This document shows, piece by piece, positions 49,960 through 61,584 of a stretch of 64,000 nucleotides of DNA. The stretch is from Lepidodermella squamata. Its lineage: Eukaryota; Gastrotricha. The notes under the pieces are model-generated. The model saw only the letters and a program-made list of their open reading frames with translations. It did no database searches and was not told the DNA's origin. Within the stretch, counting starts at the first letter, position 1; each line of letters opens with the position of its first letter. The stretch spans positions 992,001 through 1,056,000 of the forward strand of contig JBLDXI010000013.1 of assembly GCA_047495785.1 (NCBI GenBank), given 5' to 3'. A program made the translations under genes and the position numbers.

Positions 49960-51940
49960 TCAGGGATGGTTGTGAGGCGGAGTTTCAGGTCCAACACCCT
50001 GCAGAGTAAAGGCAGGGCCTTTCATGTTTCTCATCATTTCATCTATTTCATCTTGGTCCGGATCGTCCTCCACGTCGCTCTCGTCGACTGGAAGCCTCCG
50101 AATCAACTCAATGATGAACCTCTCCATATCTTTAGCACGCTTGCGAGCTGTGTCCAACACCTCGATGTGATTTGGTTCTCGATGATCGTCGAAGTCGACG
50201 ACGCACTTGTTTGTGATCAGCGACATGCCGAAACAACGCATTCCGCAATGAAGGGCGGTAACTACCTCAGGAACAGTACTCATACCTGGATAAATATATT
50301 ACGGTTTACATTAAAACATTATAATAGGCAAGTCCGAAAATGTGTCGAAATTGATCGAGCCGATGAAAACCGATCAATAACGTCTGAGTGCACACACAAC
50401 TCATGTATTCAGTCGATATAACTCAATCAAAAAGTAAAATGAGTCGTAATAAATGAGGCGTCTATCGCGCTGGCATTATTATTAGCTAGTTTGCCCGAGA
50501 AAAGGACAGTTTTCAAAAACATACCGCAAGCATCGGCTCCCAAAATTTGGAACATTCGGCATTCAGCAACAGTTTCAAAGCAAGGGCCAGCTTGGCAAAT
50601 ATAGACACCTTCCCTGACCTTGACATTAAAAATAGAGAGTAATCAGCATTGCCACCTGTTACGAGAACGAAAACTCACGAATTTTTCCATTTCGAATTCT
50701 TTCGATATGGCTTTCGCCATGTCCCTCAACTCCTTATCATAGGCTTTGTTCATTGGCGGGAAGCGAGGACCGAATCTGATAAAAATATCAAATTTAATCT
50801 TATCTCCACGACCCCAGTAAACAGTAAACAAACCGGTCATCATTGGGGCCAACCAACGGGCCTAATCCAGCGAACTGGGGCAGGTTGATGTGGTCTTTGA
50901 TAATCATGAAATCTCCGACTTCGTAATTGCTGTTCAAGCCTCCTGCAGCGTTTGTTACTATCAGCGTATGACAGCCAAGTAGTTTGAGTATTCGAACAGG
51001 TATCGCCAGCTAAAAGTAAACGCGATTGAATGAGCGAAATAATTAAAGAACAAATTTACCAGAGTGGTGGGATATCCTTCGTACATGTGACAGCGCCCTT
51101 GCATACAAACCACTTCCTTTCCACCCAATCTTCCAAATATTAGCTTCCCTTCATGGCCTTTTACAGTTGACACAGGAAAGTATCGTATTTCGTTATACGA
51201 TATAGTGTCTTTATGCTCTATGCAATTTCCAAGCCCTCCAAGACCTGTTAATGACATGTATAAACCACCAGGCGAATAGCCGACAAAGGTTATTACCTGA
51301 CCCCAGTACGATACCAATTTCCGGACGGGTTGAAGTTCGCAACAATAGATTCGCTGCAATAGCTTGTAGCTCGTCATGTGTGATGGGCAAGAGACTGTAA
51401 ATTGAAACATCGTATCAACGGCAACGTGAAATTAAAATTTAAATACGGGACTAGTTCTACTGGACGAATTTGGTATAAGTATTAGTGCATTCAGCACAGC
51501 AAACAAAAGATCATGCGGTGAGTCAAGAGTATGATTATAGGCGGTTGTATATCTAGACACTGACATGACAATAACTCCTATAACTATATCTGATGAAAAA
51601 CTTACTCAGCTTTGAGTTGAGGACTAAAAGTTGTTGTAATTACAAATGAATTAGGCATATGAACTCATTAGTCAAAAAATTAAACTGTAATAAATCCAAT
51701 GCGTTAAGCGTTTTTTCAAAAGATTGAATGATTTTAGGCTCTACTTGGAAAATATGAGAAATTCCTTTTGACTATGGTTTAACGCATTATATTTTTTCAC
51801 AGTGTGAAATTGCTCTTAAGAACTTACGTTGGAGTCGTAGCCCAGTCACAATGAGGAAGCCCCATGAGCGATTGAGTTCTTGACGGAGTTGGCGATGGTG
51901 AGGGGCTGAGGCCTGGCAGCGTCCACGGAGATGCGGTCAT
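49960..51940 (-). CDS. PNP: Purine nucleoside phosphorylase with N- and C-terminal extensions
   Basis: Seven exons: 51828-51940, 51297-51394, 51060-51244, 50834-51009, 50679-50775, 50525-50618 and 49960-50285, giving 362 aa (mammalian about 289). Core motifs: [12 protein letters not shown] (phosphate-binding Ser), [25 protein letters not shown] (human has Phe where this has Cys), [29 protein letters not shown] then [16 protein letters not shown] (the F-E purine/ribose pair), [13 protein letters not shown] and SLITNK with the purine-binding Asn. The enzyme cleaves inosine and guanosine with phosphate. The Ser/Pro-rich first exon ([20 protein letters not shown]) and an acidic C-terminal tail ([18 protein letters not shown]) are extra. 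The enzyme is probably the trimeric 6-oxopurine type. Confidence 0.93.
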
Positions 51941-53605
51941 TTTTGGAAAGAGCGAGTTGAATCAAAAGTTATTGAATTAAGAGATAAGCGCCTATTTTAG
52001 AATTGCACATCAGTATAAAATGATTAAACACTGTGGCATGGACAGAAGCATCCTTGCGTCGACTGTCGTCAATGAAACATAGCATCTTTTATTGAAGAAG
52101 ACTTCGTCGGGTCTTGATGCCGAAAAACGATCAAGTCAATTTTGAAGATTCAAGCTGATAGCTGCGTGATTATTTTTTGGAAGTTGGAAGCAAGTGGCAA
52201 TAAGCAATATGACGCGGCGTTACAAGCTATGAGCAGAGAATAAATGGTTCACCATTCACCACTTTATACCGCAGAAGATTTGAGCTGATCAGGTGGTAAC
52301 ACATTGTTCAGCAGTGATCCAAAATATGACCGAAGCAGAAAATTAGGTTTTCGTGAGAGTAAACATTCCTGGGCGCATGTTAGTAGCTAGTCTCTTTGCG
52401 TCCCATGCTGTTATAATATAGTCTCCTCTGAAATGTTATGCTTACCGATTTATTACTAGCTTGTTAATAATTAATTCAACTGGGTTAACAGCAATAAAAC
52501 ACATTGTATTGTATCACGGACATTACGTATACACCAAGTATCGCGTAAGGAGCGCTGAAGACTCTTGCGACTTGCGATGTACGAATTCGCCACGCTGATC
52601 ACTCTTGCGGACAATATATCTTGTCTCTGAGATCTGAGAGGCTACCTTCTAGCTTGCACAGCACGAAAATCAATGCGCTGAACGCTGAATGAGCGCTGAA
52701 GAAGTAAGACTAGAGCGACTCTTGAAGTCAATGGGGTCAAGGCCGGTTATTTGACCCTATGGTTACTTTGTTACATAAAAGTGGGCTCAAGAATCAAGAA
52801 GCCACCGGTCGTCAGTCGTCAAGAAGACTTTGAGACGATAAGCTGGAAGGGAATTCAGAATACCTGGCGATTGATGGATGAAAAATGACATCTGAGATAA
52901 TTTTAAAACTATTCTGTACTGAACCGCAACCGCAAACCGCAAATCGCACATGATGCAATGCTGACCATTTTACTTGCGGTCTGACCAATAAGCAATGCTG
53001 CTTCTGACTTTGAAATCGGCCCACTTTCGGTTTTTTTGGCTTTCGTCCAAGAGGTGTGGCAAAAGTTTTGTTTCGTGATCACTGTATTTAAAATTATTCC
53101 GTAAAGCCAAAAAATCCGAGACAAATTATAAAAAATAATATGCGTCGAATCCATTTACGTTTTGTTTGAGCGGGGCGATGCGTTTTTGGCTTTAGGGGTT
53201 TTGGGTTTTGGACAATAATCTCTTCAGGAAGCCCATCCAGAGCCCAAGTTTAACCTGCTTCCTGTCAACTACAGTTGTACGATGCTTTTCTTTCTTATAC
53301 ACTACTAATTCTGATGATATTGTATTTTGATTGATGCAGGATGCAGAATGCAGGCTATAGATTCGAGCTAAAGTATGTGTGATCTGTTGCTTTACTGAAA
53401 ACCACATATTAAGCTCCTTTCGCATCTCGCATCTGAGATTTTTGACTAGTAGTTAGTGGTTTTAGTGTAAAAACTGAAGCTGTCATTTATTGCTTTAATT
53501 ACGTTCGTTCTTCGCGTTACTGGGCCATGGGCCATCGCTTTTCAGCATTACCTACTTCAACACCAAGTTTAGTTATTGAGTTATTTAGTTATTTAGTTAT
53601 TTAGT
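51941..53605. other. Intergenic region between PNP (-) and PDP (+)
   Basis: The genes are divergent, so promoters lie here. Small frames (52812-53425, -) have no support. Immediately before the palindrome, 53569-53608 is a tandem array of the 8-mer TTATTTAG/GTTATTTA, about four to five copies. Confidence 0.55.
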
Positions 53606-53790
53606 TATTGAAAATACGCTATCAATAAGAAAAACAAACCTAAAAAGTATACGAATGCAATTCAAGTCTCTAATAAATATCGATGTAAGCATCGAGAGAT
53701 TCGATGCTTACATCGATATTTATTAGAGACTTGAATTGCATTCGTATACTTTTTAGGTTTGTTTTTCTTATTGATAGCGTATTTTCAATA
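53606..53790. repeat. Perfect 90-bp inverted repeat with a 5-nt spacer
   Basis: The left arm 53606-53695 and right arm 53701-53790 are exact reverse complements over 90 bp, with spacer GAGAT. The left arm begins TATTGAAAATACGCTATCAA and ends ATGTAAGCATCGA. The first mismatch lies just outside (left T versus right G). The repeat ends 21 bp before the PDP start codon. Perfect identity means either a very recent inverted duplication, active homogenisation, or a fold-back artefact of sequencing or assembly. It has no transposon-like terminal motif. Confidence 0.9.
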
Positions 53791-53811
53791 GCGCTATCGG
53801 CCGTCAAATAC

Positions 53812-55462
53812 ATGACTCGTCAATCTGTAATCGTTCAAATCTGTCGCGGACTTTCCTTTAAAGTTAATATACCGATACATGGTCCTTTGAGGAGGACACT
53901 CATAACAGATGTCGCCGCTGAAATCGCTCGCCTTACTCCATCGCAGGTTTGTAATCATCTGCCGAATTCACATTTCAATTATCATATTTTTTACCTATCC
54001 AAGGTTTCAGCGATCCTTCGCAAAAGGGAAGCATCTCAAGTCATGTCTAATCACCCCTTAATCAAGCGAATTGATGTCAATCAACTACCAGCGAACAATC
54101 CAATCGAAGATTCTTATAATGCGGCTATTCTTCCTGCCACCAATGATGTTCTAGTGGGAGTTTACGATGGACACGGTGGCCCCGCTTGTAGCCACACAGT
54201 ATCTCATCGTCTCTTTCATTACGTTGCAGCCGAATTGCTATCTAAAGCAGGAATTGATCAGCACATGCATGCGGTAGAAAAGTCAGACCAACCTGTTGAC
54301 TTGGTATCCACCCTAGCTGACCTCATGTTGCCTGTTAGTCAGCAGCATGCGCATGCACATGGAAGTTTCATGGACTTGCTCTTCAAAAACAGCTTGGAGC
54401 TCTACATAAACGAGCTCAGTAAGAAGCAAAGTCACCAACACGACATTCGTCACGCGCTAGAAAATGCGTTCACTCGCTTGGATTCCGATATTCAATCAGA
54501 GCCTGTGAAGAATAATTGGTTGGTCGACGCACTTTCAGCAGCGTTCAGTGGTTCAACCGCGTGCCTTGCTTATATTGAGGTAATCTATTGGATAATTTCG
54601 CGTTCGCAGCACATTCTCAGAGCAATATTTTTATAGCAAGGTAAAGGCCGTCTTCATGTAGCTAATGTCGGCGACTCGAGAGCCGTCATTGGGCGGCGAG
54701 ATCCGGCCACTGGACAATGGAGAGCTATCCCACTTTCCAAAGAGCACAACGCCGAAAACCTCGATGAAGTTCGTCGGATCTACGGTGAACACCCTGCAAG
54801 TGAGAAATCAACAGTGATCCGCGATGGAAGGCTGCTGGGGTCATTGGCTCCTTTCCGGTGGGTTTATCGGCTTTTTCTGTAATTTCAATTAATTGTCTTC
54901 CTGTAATTGCAGCGCATTTGGAGATGTTCACTTCAAATGGCCCATCGAAACTTTGCAGAAGTTGGCCGAAGCCCAACGCTCTCAGCGATCAAGAACGCAA
55001 GATAACAGTTTTGGCCTATATCGTCTCAAAAATTACCTCACACCTCCTTATCTGACGGCTAAACCTGAGATTGCGACTCATAATATCCGACGCGGCGAAG
55101 ATGCGTTCTTAATCTTGGCTTCGGATGGTCTTTGGGAATGGGTGGATGCGCAGAAAGCTGTTCAATTCGTTGGCGAGCACTGCTCTGCATCTGAAGTCAA
55201 GGACGAATTCGAGCCGCCGAAAAACATAACTTTGAAAGATTTACACGGTCTATTGCAGCAAAGAGCTGAGGCGATTAAAAATCGCACTCAAGATACCAAC
55301 AGCGCGACTCACTTGATCAGGGCTGCCCTTGGCTGGTCATTGGAGGCAGGTGGAGCGATTCGCCACATCAAATTGTCAAACATACTCTCCGTGTCGGGCA
55401 ATCCTAGACAGTATCGTGACGACATCTCTGTCGCAGTTTTGTTCTTCAAAATGGGTCATTGA
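53812..55462 (+). CDS. PDP1: Pyruvate dehydrogenase phosphatase, catalytic subunit (PPM family)
   Basis: Four exons: 53812-53946, 54004-54579, 54637-54857 and 54913-55462, giving 493 aa (human PDP1 about 537). The start MTRQSVIVQICRGLSFKVNI is a plausible mitochondrial presequence. An upstream in-frame ATG falls inside the palindrome and is not used here. Domain blocks: LTPSQVSAILRKRE, NQLPANNPIEDSYNAA, VLVGVYDGHGGPACS (metal-binding Asp near 100), VANVGDSRAVIG, RAFGDVHFKWP, YLTPPYLTAKPE, FLILASDGLWE and YRDDISVAVLFF with the second metal-site Asp. The enzyme reactivates the pyruvate dehydrogenase complex by removing phosphate from E1-alpha. The first intron (57 nt) is in-frame and stop-free but has no family counterpart, so it is treated as spliced. 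Confidence 0.94.
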
Positions 55463-57107
55463 TAATGCGCATCTGTGAAAATCGGATAGTTATTGGTGGA
55501 CTGGAAGAGCCGGTGACTTATTTTCTTATTAGAGAGAGAAGCATATTTTGATATGAAAAACACAACCTCGCATCTTTTATTATGCATATTATTGGGGATT
55601 TTTCCGCCAGTCGTTATCGAAAGCGATCACGCAGCACAAACACATTGCCCGGTTTGTCCATTGTCTTCAACCATGAATTGTGCCAGCCGCTTCAGTTTAT
55701 TTTTTAATTTTATTGCCCCAAGTGATGGTTTGTAAATACGATTTGGACTGAGAAATGCTGAGGTTTTCCCGAGTTCCGTATAATTTCGGTCAAAGATGAA
55801 TATACCTGTAACATTTGATTGAGTTGCTAATTCATAACATATATATTGACGACAAAATTTCTTACCCGGTTGTTAGAAACGCTAATTGTTTTCTTCATTA
55901 TACCAGATTGATTATTACTCTTTGAATTATGCACATTAACGCATCTTGTTTGCAGTGATGCGAAGGCCGAATGAGCCAAGAAATCGAACCTGTTTGCTCT
56001 AGTTACCTTCAGTTCTTTTTTTTTGCGAATTTCAACGTGCTGTCAGGAAATATTTTAGCTTGTTGGAAAGCACATTAAACAACGGAGACTCGGGATGACG
56101 TCATTAAATAACCACGTAATACTTAGTTAACGCGCTTTATTTCTCCGTCAGACGCTCTCTTGTACATGTATAATACATACGTCATTATATTCTTCTTTTC
56201 AATACACGCTGTTGGCGTGATTGTGAGTCTGCTTTTTGTTTAATGAAAGTAAAAAATGATGATGGCATAACTTTCCTTGTTTTTTCTTAACACATCAATG
56301 ACTAAGTGGTGACGAAATAGGTGACGAAATAGGTGACAACCTATTGTAAGTAGGGCGACACTGAAGAATTGCGGGCATTGCTGGTTCATAAGCAAAATTT
56401 TCTCTTGCGCCATTTCATTACATTAAATATTTAGCTCCAAGGATTTTTTGTATTGTACAGAAAAGTTGCCTGGAAGAAAAAGAAATAAATTTAAAGTCGA
56501 ACCGACAATCCGAAGATGGAACCGTCAGAATAAGGCGTTGGAAGTTATCTTGGTGCAGCGGGTGCAGCAGCCTGTTTATTTGTAATTCCTGATTACTCGC
56601 ACACACCCCAACCAATTGAACTTCATTTTCCATTCACTGCTTTGACTGAATGCACTACTGGTCGAAAAAGAAACGCGCAATAATACTACGAAAAATATTT
56701 TTTGATACTGTCTCCTTTACCTGTATCATGTTTTTTCCTACGGCGCAGGTGCGCACGCTCTATAATATCGACCAGAATAGTGAGAGCACAGCGGAAAGAA
56801 GGCGAGCCTCAGTGGAGACGGCGTTGCCAGTGGTTAGTAATATTATTGGAAAAATGCGCATTGCATATAGATTAGAAATAAATGTTAAGTGAACAGGTAG
56901 TTTAGCGCGTTTTCACCATAATATTGCATTATATCGTATCGAAAACGTAAAAAATACTCATCAACCTTACAATTTCCTTTTTATAAAGCCGAGCCGATTC
57001 AAGATTTAGCATGCGCATTCAACGGAACGGCGAGCTAGTTTTTTAATTTCTCATATCGCCATCAAAAGAAATTTAAAACTTGACTCTTAATCGAATAGTT
57101 TCGTTTA
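55463..57107. other. Intergenic region after PDP
   Basis: A 60-codon frame at 55553-55735 (+, MKNTTSHLLLCILLGIFPPV) begins like a signal peptide but lies in what should be PDP's 3' UTR and has no partner exon. A 12-bp tandem repeat GTGACGAAATAG occurs twice near 56310-56332. Otherwise nothing was recognised. Confidence 0.45.
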
Positions 57108-58535
57108 ATGAATTCGAGCAACCAGGAGCTTGACGAGAGCTTCTCCTACCACTTCAGCCCTGTCACACAACATACTGAAGATGACGATCTTTCTCGGGGT
57201 TATTCGACAGTTGGAAAGTCATCGCCAGAACTACAGCCAGGTTTATCGACATTACCTATTTCCGACGCTTCGGCGAAAAAAGAAACAACAATGAGCGCTC
57301 ATGAATCAAAAAGCGGTGTCAGCAATCAGCCTAAAGTTGTCAAAGCTTTGGTTCCGAAGTCGTTTGTGAACACAGAATTATTACAACCTTCGCATTCGAT
57401 TACTTCCCGAGCTTATTTGGGTCAGACAGCAATGAAGAGAAATCAGCAAATGCTCACTACAACTTATACATCTTCGAATTCTTCTTCGCAGCAATCCTTG
57501 ACTTTTTACATTGGGAAGCAGCAGCAGCCCACTCCGTTTATTCAAGAAGTTCCGGAGTCGGAGGCGTTGCTGAGCGCTAGAGCTGGTCAGAAAAGTGGAA
57601 AATTGTATAGCAGAAACGGACAGCCATCTAAGTTCACTCATGCGATGTACATCAACAAAGCTGCTGAAATTCCGCAGACAGCCGCGCATTTGGTCTCAGT
57701 CTCGTGGGACCAAAACAATCATGAAGGCTTAGATTCAAGAAATAATGGAAGGATAAGCGAAATCGGAAACAAAGTATCCAGCGACTGTTTGCATATATCC
57801 AAGGTTGGCGCTGGCTTTGCGAATTCGCTACCTTATGATTCCGGGTCATCATCGCCGCCAAAATCATCGCATGTGAAAACCAGCGAGAGATATTCTGGCC
57901 CGTTTCGGCTTCACTTTAAAGATCCTCATCTAGCGTTCCAGCAATTAATCAACCCTCCTAAACCGGAAGATCGGAAGAATCCAAATTCTCATCGCAGCGG
58001 GAGAGTCAATGCCAACAACAGGCCTGCGAGCAAGCAGCTCACCATTATTGGAGGCCAACTTGATTTGCCATTTAACTACAGCAGTTCAGATTTAGCTTCC
58101 TATAGTAACTCGGGGTTCCATTCGGCGAGAGCTGTCGGAGCGGATTCTATAAAAGCGATTATCTCTGGTGCAAATACCAGTAGATTGCCTTCCCATTCTG
58201 TTTTCAAGCAGCCGCTAACTGAGTCGATCATTTCCGGTAAAGCCGTACCATACTCACCGCTTCCAAAGTTGGCTCAGTCTCAGACTACACCCTCGCCAAG
58301 AAACCTAACAGTTGTAAAGTCTGGAGAGGAGAGCTACCAATTGATCAACGTCGATCAACGCGACTTAGTGCGGCGAATGCCAGAGAAAAGTCCTCATTTT
58401 GCGGTTCTACCAACCATGCTTTCAGCTGCGGCGTTCAAATCAGCGGAATCGCGACATTTTCCTATGCGGAACATGCCCACGGAGTCACCTCGACCGTCGT
58501 CGAACGGCCTGATGACGCGGCAGTTAGCAACTTAA
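57108..58535 (+). CDS. Orphan disordered protein, single exon
   Basis: An uninterrupted 475-codon frame with a clear ATG (MNSSNQELDESFSYHFSPVT) and TAA. Composition is rich in Ser, Gln, Asn and Pro with few hydrophobic runs, so the protein is largely disordered. Short repeated features include QQQQP-type and SSNSSSQQS stretches and several SP/TP sites (KSSPELQ, SSSPPKSS, TTPSPRN, EKSPHF, ESPRPSS), possible kinase targets. A basic end (MRNMPTESPRPSSNGLMTRQ) closes it. There is no signal peptide or membrane segment. I recognise no domain. Being intronless among many-intron genes is unusual here and could reflect a young or retroposed gene. Confidence 0.7.
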   Translation: MNSSNQELDESFSYHFSPVTQHTEDDDLSRGYSTVGKSSPELQPGLSTLPISDASAKKETTMSAHESKSGVSNQPKVVKALVPKSFVNTELLQPSHSITSRAYLGQTAMKRNQQMLTTTYTSSNSSSQQSLTFYIGKQQQPTPFIQEVPESEALLSARAGQKSGKLYSRNGQPSKFTHAMYINKAAEIPQTAAHLVSVSWDQNNHEGLDSRNNGRISEIGNKVSSDCLHISKVGAGFANSLPYDSGSSSPPKSSHVKTSERYSGPFRLHFKDPHLAFQQLINPPKPEDRKNPNSHRSGRVNANNRPASKQLTIIGGQLDLPFNYSSSDLASYSNSGFHSARAVGADSIKAIISGANTSRLPSHSVFKQPLTESIISGKAVPYSPLPKLAQSQTTPSPRNLTVVKSGEESYQLINVDQRDLVRRMPEKSPHFAVLPTMLSAAAFKSAESRHFPMRNMPTESPRPSSNGLMTRQLAT

Positions 58536-59130
58536 TTTTTAACTGAAGCGTGTTTTTTTACCCCTAGATCAACCCCTTCGTTAGACTTGATCAATAATTA
58601 TGGTAGCGCTTTGTTTACATTGTTTAGTTTCTTAAAACTGCTGGAATATGTGATTAACTGGGGCTTGCTTAAAAATGTATTATCAAAATATTATTTTGTG
58701 AAGAATTATGGCATTATACAAGCCCTGTGAAAACAATTTTCCTCGAATACTATTCCCGTGTGACGGAATAAAATAGCTCATTGTACTGCAAGGTCTAATG
58801 TTTCGACGATTCTGAACTCGGACTTGGAATTGAAAATTATTCGACCGTGTATCAAATTATATCATTTTTTATTGCGTCTTGGATCATAATTGTAATCGGC
58901 GAAGTCACAAACATACAATAAGGCTCTAAACACCACGAATCATAAATGAAGCTTTGTAAGGCTCAGAATCTTCTCCCAAAAAGCGACCAACGATAGAAAT
59001 TTTGCGACGGAGAGAAAAAAGAGAGATGCGGCATTACAATAATTTTAAAAATTAGATAATTGCTCGTTACTCTACACAAAAACACGTTACACGCTTAATA
59101 TATGCGATTTATCGCACTAGAATTAGTCCT
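58536..59130. other. Convergent 3' intergenic region
   Basis: It lies between the orphan gene (+) and the dynein light intermediate chain (-) and should hold both 3' UTRs. AATAAA occurs at 58768-58773 (+). No gene is seen. Confidence 0.55.
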
Positions 59131-61584
59131 TTAGGCTTGACTTTGGTCACCTGACGGAGGCGGACGATGGTGAGATCCAGGCGACGCAGGAGAACCTGAA
59201 ATTTTTAAAGGTGAAAGCGAAAGAGATAACACGCAATAATCTCACTCGTTCTCAAGGTTGCAGAAGGCCTCTTGTTTAGCAGACTGTTGAAAAAATTGGA
59301 AAGAACAACTTCATTGCTAGGAGGTTGACCGCCAGCTCCAGCTGCTTGGCCCGGCTAAAAAATTATTAAATATTTACAATTCCTTGCAATGTCTTGGACT
59401 TTATTACCCTGCGCGGAAGCGAAACACCCCCAGCCCCAAGAACTGGAGACCCGACATTTTGAGCCGCCGCTCCCGGCAATGGCGACGCCAAACTTTGAGC
59501 AGCCGTTCGGCTTTGGATTTGCTGCGCATCCGGAAGAGCAGATGATGAAGTATTTGTTACTGTTGCTTTGGGCTGTGTTGACAAGTTTTGCGCGTCACCC
59601 TTTGATGCTGCCGAAGCTGATGGCGCCGCTGCAGGTGGTTGATGCTTGCTCAGAAGAGTCTGGATTTTGCTCAGAAACACCAGTTCTTCGTCAACAGTGA
59701 CATCGCTTTCACGAGTGAATGCCTTCAGACCCGATGAAAAAAAATATATTCAATTATCCAAGTCAAGAGTATACGTCATTGAAACAGCAGATACGGTTAA
59801 GGTACTCACCTCTGGAGGGTGCACATATAGATGAGCTTACCGAATCGCTAATTCTAAGTGTGTGATTTATTCGAATTATAAAAAGAGTGCGCCGTTGAAC
59901 AGACAGTTATAATAGAATTTAGAAATTGACTGATCTTCAACTCTTTTTTAAACGCAAGCCCCTCTCCGAAGCAATTAAGTTGATAATCGTGTAAACAAAG
60001 TCGAAATTAAAGTGCACGAGTCGCTTATAACCCAACATCGAAAGCAGAAACCCAAGTTACCTGAATTTGAGGAGCTGACTCCACACGCTGTTAATATGAA
60101 AATATAGACACGATGATTGAAACAATTCATGGGCAGGTTAGTATCACATGATGGCAAGGTTAGGTACATAAAGTAAACTGTAGATCAGCTGGTCATAAGA
60201 AACGAACCTTCAACGTTGTCGGCCTCTTGATGATTGAGTCATACGTGTCTTCGGGTTTGATGGTAGTAAAACTCTCCTAAGATTTAGAAGGAAATGTTTC
60301 AAATTAATTACCAAAAACACCTTCTCTCACCTGCAAAGCATCAATTTTCTTTTCAGTATCCCAGCCAGATGGCACAAATACATCGTCTTTCTCTAGCACA
60401 CTTGGCTGGTATCCGAATTTAAAACCGTACATCTCGTGCTTTAGGTAACTGAAGAGTCGCTCGCTCTTTTTGTTATCTTTTGAAGATACATAGATTAAGG
60501 AAGCACCATCTGAAAGCGCAATAATTAGTTGGTTTGTTTAAGCAAAGAAGTTGTTATTACATTGTAAGCAGAATCGCCGCAAATGCATTTGAATAAAATC
60601 CCAATGCTCCTCTTTGAAGTCGTAATCTTTCTCCAGTTGGCTGATAGAATCGACTTTGCTAACACAAACAATAATAGGAAGACCAAAATTGTCTGCTATC
60701 GCATTTTCAGAGGAAAGCGATGCCGATGAGGGCTCAACACCATCGACGCCATCGCTCATGTGATGTTGTGCGGTTGACCACGGTTCGTTGGTACTCGTCT
60801 GTATTCCCGATAGCTTCCTCGAAACTGTCAACGTAAAAATCACGGTTAGTTAGGAGAAATCATTATCAAAGATATGCTCACGTCGGGCCTGGGCTTCTTT
60901 CATGACATTTGGCTTTAGCTTTAAATTGTCGACGTGAGTTCTAATGACATTTATCCACTTTTCCAATGATGATATCATGGACCATGGGGAAGCCATCGAA
61001 ACTAAATAAAAAAACAGGAGCCGGTAATTGACATAATCACCAAGAAGATTTTAATGAATTACCGGTGACTAAAATTGTAGTGTTCTCGAAATTATCTTCA
61101 TTCACAGCAAATTTCAACAAAGACGCGCATTCAACGCTGCCAGTAAGAATCCATACACCAAGACGAGTGGAATCTGAGAGATTTTTTAAAGCATTTGATC
61201 ACTAAGATTTCAGATTAATACCTTCTGTCTGCTCATCGCGTATATTGACAAAATGATATTCGAGTTGCGACCCTCTTTTCACTTCCTCAGTTTCTAACCA
61301 TTTCGCCAGAACTGTAGACTTTCCACTCTCGATATCACCTGGGAGAAAACGTTATTTCATTTACATAACTATTACCAAATGCATCCTCACCGAGGATAAC
61401 AAGGTTTTTGTTGCCAGGAAGTCTAAAAGTCGTAGCACTGTAAGTTTCACTTAAAACTGTCATCCTGGATCAAGGAAAAAATCTGATTTTAAAAATATCA
61501 CCGAATCAATCAGTAAGCATACCATAAGTTGGTTCCGTCGCCCTCGAATGCGTCACTGACTCCATCTTGATTATCCTTTTTCAT
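59131..61584 (-). CDS. DYNC1LI: Cytoplasmic dynein 1 light intermediate chain
   Basis: Twelve exons: 61523-61584, 61391-61464, 61222-61338, 61063-61173, 60882-61001, 60561-60824, 60331-60509, 60208-60276, 60061-60087, 59408-59722, 59246-59354 and 59131-59195, giving 503 aa (human 492-523). The Ras-like domain has a P-loop-like GDIESGKS (residues 46-53) and the conserved blocks ASPWSMISSLEKWINVIRTH, GLPIIVCVSKVD, YGASLIYVSS, DVFVPSGWDTEKKI and KPEDTYDSII. The C-terminal adaptor-binding half has ELVFLSKIQTLLSKHQPP and a second helix NEVVLSNFFNSLLNKRPS, the adaptor-contact helix. Joining exon 9 (RVESAPQIQ) directly to exon 10 keeps the frame; a possible extra piece VHPPE upstream of a donor at 59811 did not fit in phase. 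An acceptor-like GCTTTTAG lies directly before the ATG. It links cargo adaptors to dynein. Confidence 0.93.

Noticed and set aside
53704-53811. Upstream ATG extending PDP into the palindrome
   Set aside because: The added residues come from the inverted repeat, and the later ATG gives a typical mitochondrial presequence.
55553-55735. 60-codon frame with signal-peptide-like start and CPVC motif
   Set aside because: It lies in the expected PDP 3' UTR, and no second half of a Ly6-type domain follows.
59811-59850. Possible dynein light intermediate chain exon encoding VHPPE before a GTGAGT donor
   Set aside because: It resembles the human VHEKE position, but no acceptor gives the phase needed between exons 9 and 10; direct joining of those exons is in frame.
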